Positions 14,935 through 21,430 of a DNA stretch of 24,596 nucleotides are shown here, one piece after another. Source of the stretch: Clostridiaceae bacterium (GTDB taxonomy: Bacteria > Bacillota > Clostridia > Saccharofermentanales > UBA5734); NCBI GenBank assembly GCA_012511525.1, contig JAAZFW010000011.1, positions 1 to 24,596 on the forward strand. The letters are read 5' to 3'. How positions within the stretch are numbered: position 1 is the first letter of the stretch; each line of letters starts with the position of its first letter. Made by a program: the position numbers and the translations under genes. The notes beneath the pieces were generated by a model that was not told where the DNA came from, made no database searches, and saw only the letters and a list, made by a program, of their open reading frames with translations.

Positions 14935-15277
14935 CAAAGCCCGCGAGAACCTCTCCGCGCGCCAAAGCGGCGGACGGAAAATCGTCGTCGGCATGGCGAC
15001 CTGCGGGATCGCGGCCGGGGCACGGCCCGTGATGAACGCCCTGGTCGAGGAATTGCGCGTCCGCGGCATTCACGATGTCAACGTCACCATGACCGGCTGC
15101 ATCGGGGTCTGCCGCCTGGAACCGATCATCGAGGTGATCGAGGAGAACGGCGACAAGGTCACATATGTCAAGATGGATCCGCTCAAGGCCAAGCGTGTGG
15201 TCGCGGAGCATATCGTCAACGGGCGCATCTGCTCCGACCTGACCATCGGGGCTGCCGAACCCAAGGCGAAAGCCTGA
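14900..15277 (+). CDS. Thioredoxin-like [2Fe-2S] ferredoxin (NuoE/HydC-like)
   Basis: A 125-residue thioredoxin-fold ferredoxin related to the 24-kDa subunit of complex I and the small subunit of bifurcating hydrogenases. Conserved blocks are GMATCGIAAGARPVM (C35) and TMTGCIGVCRLEP (C67, C71). The usual fourth cluster cysteine five residues after C35 is glycine here; another cysteine (C114 or near) lies in GRICSDL but its role is unclear. The start at 14900 follows GGAGGT by 7 bases; a GTG at 14891 is less likely. In Clostridia this gene commonly precedes the NuoF-like and catalytic hydrogenase genes, but here a membrane protein follows, so its electron partner must be elsewhere or be the HydS-like protein. 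Confidence 0.88.
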   Translation: MKSLAELEAIRDKARENLSARQSGGRKIVVGMATCGIAAGARPVMNALVEELRVRGIHDVNVTMTGCIGVCRLEPIIEVIEENGDKVTYVKMDPLKAKRVVAEHIVNGRICSDLTIGAAEPKAKA

Positions 15278-15317
15278 CCGGACCGGCGGCTGCGCCGGGA
15301 AGGGCCTGGAGGCGAGC

Positions 15318-16076
15318 GTGAGCTTAGTCATACTGCTTGAGGCGATGAAAATACATAAGCTGCGCCATGAGAAGACGGTCCAGCTCTGGTTTGTGCTGCT
15401 TTACGTGATCAACCTGCTGCCGCTGGTACTGCCGATCGGCGACAAGGATTTCACACCGCTGCTGGGTGCCTTTGCCGAGATGTCCGCCGGCCGCTTTGAC
15501 GTTCCGCCGGTCGGCGATCTGCTGACACCGGGCAACTGGCTGATCATCGGGCTGCTTCTGCTGACGAACCTGGTCACGCTCTTCTTCGGCCTGATGTACG
15601 TCACCCTCTTTGTCGGCGAAAAAGACGACCGAACGCCCCGGCAGGCGGTTTTGGGTTGCTTCAGGGCTTTGCCGTCGTTGCTGGCCCTGGGCCTGCTCTT
15701 GCTGCTGCCGGCGTTGTTCAGCGCCTTGATGGCTTTCATCCCGCTGGTCGTCTTTTTGCTGATGATCTACTTCTTGCCGTTGAACCTGACCTTGGAACGA
15801 AAGAACCTGGCCATGGCCCTGCAGGACAGCCTGGCGGCGACACGCCACCGCAAGCTGTTCATTTTCTTCAAAGTTGTCCTGCTGTCCTTTGTCCTTTCGC
15901 TGCCGCAGCGCCTGGTCCAGTCTATGGTCACATCTGTGCTGGCCTATTACGCCCTGAGCACGTTTTTTTTGGTTTTGCAATCCTTCATGCATGCCCGCCT
16001 GATGGGCATCCTGTACCTTTATCTTGTAAAAAAAGTACCTTTTGTGATACCATCTAAACCTGACACCGCGGCCTGA
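15318..16076 (+). CDS. Multi-pass membrane protein (DUF975-like), function unknown
   Basis: A 252-residue integral membrane protein with about six hydrophobic segments: near 22-40, 73-99, two close together at 117-158, and two at 182-240. A short conserved-looking cytoplasmic stretch (ERKNLAMALQDSLAATRHRK) lies between segments. The pattern resembles DUF975/YesL-type proteins of Bacillota, but I cannot confirm the family by eye. The start is GTG at 15318, chosen for TGGAGG 5 bases upstream. No own promoter is seen, so it may be read through from the ferredoxin gene 40 bases before. The T-rich, AT-rich end is unlike the GC-rich remainder of the window. Confidence 0.75.
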   Translation: MSLVILLEAMKIHKLRHEKTVQLWFVLLYVINLLPLVLPIGDKDFTPLLGAFAEMSAGRFDVPPVGDLLTPGNWLIIGLLLLTNLVTLFFGLMYVTLFVGEKDDRTPRQAVLGCFRALPSLLALGLLLLLPALFSALMAFIPLVVFLLMIYFLPLNLTLERKNLAMALQDSLAATRHRKLFIFFKVVLLSFVLSLPQRLVQSMVTSVLAYYALSTFFLVLQSFMHARLMGILYLYLVKKVPFVIPSKPDTAA

Positions 16077-16106
16077 ACGCGGCGTGGAAAGCCTGGAGGG
16101 ACTCGT

Positions 16107-17282
16107 ATGACAGACATCAAACAGCTAGCCTTGGACAAGCACCGCGACTGGAAGGGGAAACTCGAGGTGATCGCGCGCGCACCGGTTGCCAGCCGTGAGG
16201 ATTTGTCAATCGCTTATACGCCGGGTGTCGCGCAGCCTTGCCTGGAAATCCAAAAGGATGTCGACCTTTCGTATGTCTACACCCGCCGCTGGAACATGGT
16301 CGCGGTCGTGACCGACGGAACGGCCGTGCTCGGGCTGGGCGACATCGGGCCCGAGGCCGGCATGCCGGTCATGGAAGGCAAGTGCGTCCTGTTCAAGGCG
16401 TTTGGCGATGTCGACGCCTTTCCGCTTTGCATCCGATCCAAGGATGTCGATGAGATCGTCAATACGGTCCGCCTGCTGGCCGGCAGTTTCGGCGGCGTCA
16501 ACCTGGAAGACATATCGGCGCCGCGCTGCTTTGAGATCGAGGAAAAGCTCAAAGCCTGCTGTGACATCCCGATCTTCCACGATGACCAGCATGGCACAGC
16601 CGTCGTCACGCTGGCCGGCCTAATCAACGCCCTGCGCGTGGTCGGCAAGAAGCTGGAAGACGTGCGCGTGGTCGTCAACGGGGCCGGCGCCGCCGCCACG
16701 TCGATCGTCAAGCTCCTGATGGCCAGCGGCCTCAAGCAGGTCATACTCTGCGACCGCAGCGGCGCCATCTACGAAGGGCGCGCCAACCTGAACCGTTATA
16801 AGGCCGAACTGGCCGCCGTGACCAACCGCGATTTTAAGCAGGGCACGCTGGCCGATGTGCTTGCCGGCGCCGATGTCTTTATCGGGGTCTCGGCGCCCGG
16901 CGTCCTGACCGGTGACATGGTGCGCACCATGGCGCCCGATCCGATCGTTTTTGCCTGCGCCAACCCGACGCCGGAAATCATGCCGGACGAAGCCCTGGCA
17001 GCCGGTGCGGCTGTCGTGGCGACCGGACGGTCCGATTTTCCCAACCAGATCAACAATGTCCTGGCGTTCCCCGGGATTTTCCGCGGCGCCCTCGATGTTC
17101 GCGCCAGCGATATCAACGACGAGATGAAAGTTGCGGCGGCCTGGGCCATCGCCGATCTGGTCGACACCAGCACGCTGCAAAGCGATGCCATCATCCCGTC
17201 CGCCTTCGATGACCGGGTCGGTCCGGCCGTCGCCGCCGCCGTGGCTGCAGCAGCCAAAAAATCTGGAGTCGCCCGCATCTGA
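16107..17282 (+). CDS. NAD(P)-dependent malic enzyme
   Basis: Oxidatively decarboxylates malate to pyruvate and CO2. It has 391 residues, typical for the short bacterial type. Motifs: SIAYTPGVA with the catalytic tyrosine Y37, VVTDGTAVLGLGDIGP (68-82), MEGKCVLFKAFG with the catalytic lysine K92, the metal-binding FHDDQHGTA, the nucleotide-binding VVNGAGAAATS, and FACANPTPEI. NAD versus NADP use cannot be decided by eye. The start follows GGAGGG by 6 bases. A strong terminator follows at 17306. The upstream neighbour is the membrane protein 30 bases before, so the two may be cotranscribed. Confidence 0.95.
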   Translation: MTDIKQLALDKHRDWKGKLEVIARAPVASREDLSIAYTPGVAQPCLEIQKDVDLSYVYTRRWNMVAVVTDGTAVLGLGDIGPEAGMPVMEGKCVLFKAFGDVDAFPLCIRSKDVDEIVNTVRLLAGSFGGVNLEDISAPRCFEIEEKLKACCDIPIFHDDQHGTAVVTLAGLINALRVVGKKLEDVRVVVNGAGAAATSIVKLLMASGLKQVILCDRSGAIYEGRANLNRYKAELAAVTNRDFKQGTLADVLAGADVFIGVSAPGVLTGDMVRTMAPDPIVFACANPTPEIMPDEALAAGAAVVATGRSDFPNQINNVLAFPGIFRGALDVRASDINDEMKVAAAWAIADLVDTSTLQSDAIIPSAFDDRVGPAVAAAVAAAAKKSGVARI

Positions 17283-17305
17283 ATGGCTTTTTGTTGACAA
17301 GACCG

Positions 17306-17337
17306 AAAACCAGGCTGATGCGCTCAGTCTGGTTTTT
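17306..17337 (+). terminator. Intrinsic terminator after the malic enzyme gene
   Basis: A 13-bp stem with one G:T pair (left arm 17306-17318, right arm 17324-17336), a TGCGC loop, and a five-T run ending at 17337, starting 24 bases past the stop. It separates malic enzyme from the lrp unit. Confidence 0.9.
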
Positions 17338-17364
17338 ATCGCTTTTGGCATTGTTGGATTGGAC

Positions 17365-17376
17365 GGCCGTACGGCC
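17365..17376. promoter_or_regulatory. Palindrome before the Lrp-type gene
   Basis: GGCCGTACGGCC is a perfect 12-bp palindrome 16 bases upstream of the start codon and just before the GGGAGG ribosome binding site. Autoregulation is common for Lrp/AsnC proteins, so an operator is possible; no clear promoter was found here. Confidence 0.3.
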
Positions 17377-17392
17377 AACAGGGAGGAACACC

Positions 17393-17881
17393 ATGGAGAC
17401 CAGGGAAAAGATCTTGCAGCTGCTTGAAGAGAACGCCCGGCTGAGCATCGATGAGCTTGCCGTGATGACCGGCCTTGACGCCGGCACGGTCGCCAGGACC
17501 GTGGCCCAGCTCGAGGCTGACAACGTCATCCTGGGCTACAGCGCGGCGGTCAACTGGGAGAAGACCTCGCTCGATCCGGTCACCGCCCTGATCGAGGTCC
17601 GCGTGACGCCGCAGCGTGACCAGGGATTCGACCATATCGCCCGCCGGATCTACCGTTTTCCCCAGGTCAAATCCTGTTACCTGATGTCCGGCGGCTTCGA
17701 CCTGATGGTGATCGTCGAAGATACCTCGCTCAAGGCGGTCGCCCAGTTTGTTTCCGAGAAAATCGCGCCGCTGGATTCCGTCCTGTCGACCCAGACGCAT
17801 TTCATCTTGAAGAAATACAAAATGAACGGCCTGGAGTTTGACGTGCGCAACGGGGATGACCGGGAGGCTGTCGTTTTATGA
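17393..17881 (+). CDS. Lrp/AsnC family transcriptional regulator
   Basis: A 162-residue feast/famine regulator. An N-terminal winged helix-turn-helix (about 3-50: REKILQLLEENARLSIDELA, TGLDAGTVARTVAQLEADNVI) is followed by a ligand-binding RAM domain (about 65-145: TALIEVRVTP, VKSCYLMSGGFDLMVIVE). A C-terminal QTHFILKKYKMNG tail completes the family pattern. The start follows GGGAGG by 6 bases. The gene overlaps the aminotransferase start by four bases (ATGA), so the two are translationally coupled, and it may control that enzyme. The effector, presumably an amino acid, is unknown. Confidence 0.92.
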   Translation: METREKILQLLEENARLSIDELAVMTGLDAGTVARTVAQLEADNVILGYSAAVNWEKTSLDPVTALIEVRVTPQRDQGFDHIARRIYRFPQVKSCYLMSGGFDLMVIVEDTSLKAVAQFVSEKIAPLDSVLSTQTHFILKKYKMNGLEFDVRNGDDREAVVL

Positions 17882-19059
17882 ACCTGGAATCCTTCCTGTC
17901 GCAGACGGCCCGCTCCATTCCGGCTTCGGCGATCCGGCGCTTTTTCGATATGGCCAGCGAAATGAAAGGCCAGGTGATCTCCCTGTCGATCGGGGAGCCG
18001 GATTTTGTCACGCCGTGGAGCATCCGGGACGCCGGCATCTATTCACTGGAGCAGGGACACACCCATTATTCGCCCAACGCCGGGCTGCTCGCGCTGCGCG
18101 AGGCCATCTGCGCCTACATGAAACGCCGTTTCCAGCTTTCCTACGACCCCAGGACCGAAACGGTGGTGACGGTCGGCGGCAGCGAGGCGATCGACCTGCT
18201 GGTTCGGTCTGTCATCAACCCGGGCGATGAGGTGATCATCCCGGAACCTTGTTTCGTGGCCTACAAGGCCTGTGTCAGTCTCGCCGGCGGCGTTCCGGTG
18301 CCGGTCGCCCTGCGTGCCGAACAGGATTTCAAGCTCAAGCCGGAACAGCTCGCCGAAGCCATCACGCCCAGAACCAAGCTCCTGATGCTCGGCTACCCCA
18401 ACAACCCGACCGGCGCCGTCCTCAGCAAAGACGAGGTGATCGCGCTCGCCCAGGTGCTCGAGGACAAGCCGATCCTGGTCTTGTCCGACGAGCTTTACGC
18501 CGAGCTGACCTACAGCCCATCCCGCCATTTCTCGATCGCCGCCCTGCCGGGGATGAAGGACCGGACGGTTGTCGTCAACGGATTTTCCAAGGCATTTGCC
18601 ATGACCGGCTGGCGGATCGGCTATGCATGCGGCCCGGCGCCCCTGATCGCGGCCATGAACAAGATTCACCAGTACGCGATCATGTGCTCGCCGTCGACTT
18701 CCCAGGAGGCGGCAATCGAAGCGCTGCGCGACCCGGAGAGCCTGGTCAGCCCGATGCGCGACGCCTATGACCAGCGGCGCCGCCTGGTGGTCAGTGCCTG
18801 CCGCCATGCAGGGCTGCCCTGTTTCGAACCCCTGGGCGCCTTTTACGTTTTCCCGGATATCCGCGTCACGGGCCTGTCCTCCAACGATTTCTGCGAGCAT
18901 TTCCTGCGCGAGGAGAAGGTGGCGATCGTGCCCGGCAACGCGTTCGGCGAAAGCGGCGAAGGCTTTGTGCGCATCAGCTGCGCCGCTTCGGTGGACAACA
19001 TCCGCGAGGCGATGGCCCGCCTGGCCCGATTCGTCGAAAGGAGACGATCCCATGCTTGA
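17878..19059 (+). CDS. Pyridoxal-phosphate aminotransferase, class I/II
   Basis: A 393-residue fold-type I PLP enzyme. Landmarks: IGEPDFVTP (38-46) for substrate binding, HTHYSPNAGLLALREAI, VGGSEAIDLL for phosphate binding, YPNNPTGAVL with the conserved asparagine, LSDELYAEL with the PLP-contacting aspartate and tyrosine, and SKAFAMTGWRIGYA with the PLP lysine K238. The C-terminal arginine for the substrate carboxylate is in GFVRISCA. It is most like the aspartate/aromatic/alanine-type aminotransferases that pair with Lrp genes in Clostridia. The substrate cannot be determined from sequence. Its 3' end overlaps the prfB start by 8 bases. Confidence 0.93.
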   Translation: MNLESFLSQTARSIPASAIRRFFDMASEMKGQVISLSIGEPDFVTPWSIRDAGIYSLEQGHTHYSPNAGLLALREAICAYMKRRFQLSYDPRTETVVTVGGSEAIDLLVRSVINPGDEVIIPEPCFVAYKACVSLAGGVPVPVALRAEQDFKLKPEQLAEAITPRTKLLMLGYPNNPTGAVLSKDEVIALAQVLEDKPILVLSDELYAELTYSPSRHFSIAALPGMKDRTVVVNGFSKAFAMTGWRIGYACGPAPLIAAMNKIHQYAIMCSPSTSQEAAIEALRDPESLVSPMRDAYDQRRRLVVSACRHAGLPCFEPLGAFYVFPDIRVTGLSSNDFCEHFLREEKVAIVPGNAFGESGEGFVRISCAASVDNIREAMARLARFVERRRSHA

Positions 19060-20161
19060 GTTTGACCAGTACCGCGCCAGGCTGCAGGAACTGGACGAAG
19101 GCCTTGAAAAACTGCACGATGCGCTGCACATCGCACCGACGCTTGACGAGATTGCCGAGCTGGAGGCCAGGGCCCAGGAACCCGGTTTCTGGAACGATGT
19201 CGCAGCCGCGCAAAAGGTGCAGACCCGAATCCGTCACCTGCAGAAGCGGGTCGACCATTTCCGCGCCCTCAAACGGCAGCTCGAGGATCTGGAGATCCTC
19301 TGCGAGCTCGGCGATGAGGCAGAAGACCGCCAGATCGTCCAGGAAGTCGGAGACGGGCTCAAAAAGCTTGAAAACCAGTTTGAGAAAATGCGATTGGAAA
19401 CCCTGTTCACCGGTGAGCTGGACGACAGCAACGCCATCCTGACCCTGCACGCCGGGGCCGGCGGCACCGAGGCACAGGACTGGGCCGAGATGCTCTACCG
19501 CATGTACCAGCGCTGGGCCGAGGCGCATGACTTCGAGGTCAAGCTGCTCGATTTTCTCGAAGGCGATGAAGCGGGACTGAAAAGCGTCTCCTTCATGGTC
19601 ATCGGCGACTACGCCTACGGCTACCTCAAGGCTGAGATGGGCGTGCATCGCCTGGTGCGCATCTCGCCGTTCGACTCGTCCGGACGGCGTCACACGTCGT
19701 TCGCTTCGCTCGAAGTCATGCCCGAGCTGGACGACTCGATCGAGATCAACATCCGCTCCGAGGATTTGCGCGTCGACACCTACCGGTCATCCGGCGCCGG
19801 CGGCCAGCATGTCAACAAGACGGAATCTGCGATCCGCCTCACGCACCTGCCGACGGGGGTCGTGGTGTCCTGCCAGACCGAGCGTTCGCAGGTCCAGAAC
19901 CGTGAGACGGCGATGAACATGCTAAAAGCCAAGCTGTACGCCCTGGCCCGGGCGGCCCAGATGGATCGGATCGAGGACCTTAAGGGCAACCAGATGGAGA
20001 TCGCCTGGGGCAGTCAGATCCGCTCCTACGTGTTCTGCCCCTACACGATGGTCAAGGACCACCGCACCGGGTTTGAGACGAACGCGGTCGACGCGGTCAT
20101 GGACGGGGACCTGGACGGCTTCATCAACGCCTACTTGTCGGGGATGAAAGCCGAGAAGTAA
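19052..20161 (+). CDS. prfB: Peptide chain release factor 2, without the programmed frameshift
   Basis: RF2 ends translation at UGA and UAA codons. It has 369 residues. The stop-codon recognition tripeptide SPF lies in VRISPFDSSGRRHTS, and the catalytic GGQ is at 250-252 (GAGGQHVNKTES), the same positions as in E. coli. The usual prfB has an in-frame TGA near codon 26 in CTTTGAC, read by +1 frameshift. Here the reading frame is continuous, and the matching place reads CTTGAC (19142-19147), giving Leu31-Asp32, exactly the product a frameshift would give. The start follows AAAGGAG. It overlaps the aminotransferase by 8 bases. Confidence 0.97.
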   Translation: MLEFDQYRARLQELDEGLEKLHDALHIAPTLDEIAELEARAQEPGFWNDVAAAQKVQTRIRHLQKRVDHFRALKRQLEDLEILCELGDEAEDRQIVQEVGDGLKKLENQFEKMRLETLFTGELDDSNAILTLHAGAGGTEAQDWAEMLYRMYQRWAEAHDFEVKLLDFLEGDEAGLKSVSFMVIGDYAYGYLKAEMGVHRLVRISPFDSSGRRHTSFASLEVMPELDDSIEINIRSEDLRVDTYRSSGAGGQHVNKTESAIRLTHLPTGVVVSCQTERSQVQNRETAMNMLKAKLYALARAAQMDRIEDLKGNQMEIAWGSQIRSYVFCPYTMVKDHRTGFETNAVDAVMDGDLDGFINAYLSGMKAEK

Positions 20162-20169
20162 ACGCTTGT

Positions 20170-20198
20170 TTGACGAAGCCAGGTCCGATTGATACGAT
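20170..20198 (+). promoter_or_regulatory. Candidate promoter of the purine operon
   Basis: TTGACG (20170-20175), a 17-base spacer and TACGAT (20193-20198) preceded by TGA. It lies in the 67-base gap after prfB. No purine riboswitch fits in the remaining 30-base leader. Confidence 0.6.
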
Positions 20199-20228
20199 AA
20201 AAACGAAGATAAATCAGGAGGCAGACCG

Positions 20229-20732
20229 ATGCAGCGAAAAGTACTGGTTGTCATGGGCAGTGATTCCGATTATCCGGTGATCGAACCCGGTCTGAAGATG
20301 CTGAAATCCTTTGATATCAGCTTCGATGTCCGCATCTGTTCGGCGCACCGCAGCCCCGAGCTCGCGTCCCGGCTGGCAGCCGGCGCCGCGCAAGCCGGCT
20401 ACCAGGTCATCATCGCCGCCGCCGGCCTGGCTGCCCACCTGCCGGGCGTGCTGGCTGCCTGGACGACCTTGCCGGTCATCGGCGTGCCCGTTAAAAGCGG
20501 CGCGCTGGCCGGTCAGGACGCACTTTACGCCATCGTCCAGATGCCGACCGGCATCCCCGTCGCGACCGTCGCCATCGACGGCGCGGCCAACGCCGCCATC
20601 CTGGCGGCCCAGATCCTGGCCCTGCAGGACGAGCGGCTCAGACAACGGCTGGCTGAATACAAGGATGAGCTTAAAAAATCGGTGATCGACCGCCAGGCCA
20701 GACTCGAACAGAAACTGGCGGCTGAATCGTGA
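20229..20732 (+). CDS. purE: N5-carboxyaminoimidazole ribonucleotide mutase (class I PurE)
   Basis: Moves the carboxyl of N5-CAIR to form CAIR in purine synthesis; 167 residues. Motifs: GSDSDYPV (10-17), SAHRSPE with the catalytic histidine (38-44), and AAAGLAAHLPGV. The SAHR and A-A-H pattern fits class I, the enzyme that works with PurK, though no purK is in the window. The start follows CAGGAGG. It is the first gene of the pur run; its TGA overlaps the GTG start of purN by four bases. Confidence 0.96.
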   Translation: MQRKVLVVMGSDSDYPVIEPGLKMLKSFDISFDVRICSAHRSPELASRLAAGAAQAGYQVIIAAAGLAAHLPGVLAAWTTLPVIGVPVKSGALAGQDALYAIVQMPTGIPVATVAIDGAANAAILAAQILALQDERLRQRLAEYKDELKKSVIDRQARLEQKLAAES

Positions 20733-21430
20733 CGCGCGCCCGGTCGGATTTTCCCATCGCCGTCTTCGTGTCCGGCGGCGGCACCAACCTCCAGGCGATC
20801 CTCGACCGGATCCGTGACGGTCGCCTTGACCCCGTTCGCGTGGCGGTCGTCATTGCCTCGAACGAACACTGCCAGGCGATCGGCCGCGCCGAGCGCTCCG
20901 GCATCCCCACCCGTATCATCCGCAGGAAGGACCACCCCGACCAGGCCTCGTACGACCAGGCCCTGCTCGAGGCACTCAGGCCCTATGCCGTCTCCCTGGT
21001 CGTTCTGGCCGGTTTCCTCAGCCTGCTCGGCCCGGATTTCATCGCGGCGTACCCGGATGGCATCATCAACATCCATCCGTCCCTGATCCCATCTTTCTGC
21101 GGCCCGGGCTACTACGGCATCCGGCCGCATGAGGCGGCCCTCGAGTACGGCGTCAAGCTGACCGGCGCGACGGTTCACCTGGTGGACGGCGCGTACCACC
21201 ACGGGCCGATCATTTTGCAGCAAGCCGTCCCGGTCCTGCCCGACGATACGCCGCAAAGTTTGCAGCAGCGGGTGATGCGCGACGCGGAGCAGGTTCTGCT
21301 GCCGCGCGCCGTCGCCCTTTTTGCCGCCGGCCGTGTCAGACGGAGCGGTCGGATCATCCAGATCGAAAAGGAGACACAAGACGATGAAACGAGCATTGAT
21401 CAGCGTATCGGACAAGACAGGCCTGACTGA
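20729..21430 (+). CDS. purN: Phosphoribosylglycinamide formyltransferase (PurN), active-site Asp replaced
   Basis: Transfers a formyl group from 10-formyl-THF to GAR; 233 residues. Motifs: SGGGTNLQAIL near 15-25, the catalytic NIHPSLIPS with N114 and H116, and GYYGIRPHEAAL typical of clostridial forms. The third catalytic residue, aspartate (D144 in E. coli, in a VDxxxDxGP context), is here histidine: VDGAYHHGPII with H157. The rest of the fold is intact and no frame break is seen. The start is GTG, overlapping the purE stop by four bases. The C-terminal tail overlaps the purH start by 47 bases and is unlikely to be important. Confidence 0.93.
   Translation: MTRARSDFPIAVFVSGGGTNLQAILDRIRDGRLDPVRVAVVIASNEHCQAIGRAERSGIPTRIIRRKDHPDQASYDQALLEALRPYAVSLVVLAGFLSLLGPDFIAAYPDGIINIHPSLIPSFCGPGYYGIRPHEAALEYGVKLTGATVHLVDGAYHHGPIILQQAVPVLPDDTPQSLQQRVMRDAEQVLLPRAVALFAAGRVRRSGRIIQIEKETQDDETSIDQRIGQDRPD

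Noticed and set aside
16024..16051. TTGTAA-16-TGTGATACC as a promoter for malic enzyme
   Set aside because: The -10 matches only 3 of 6 positions and lies within the end of the membrane protein gene; too weak to list.
16066..16082. CCGCG...CGCGG hairpin after the membrane protein gene as a terminator
   Set aside because: The stem is only 5 bp and no T tract follows.
17294..17299. Perfect TTGACA considered as the -35 of the lrp gene
   Set aside because: No acceptable -10 lies 16 to 18 bases downstream, and the terminator hairpin lies between it and the gene.
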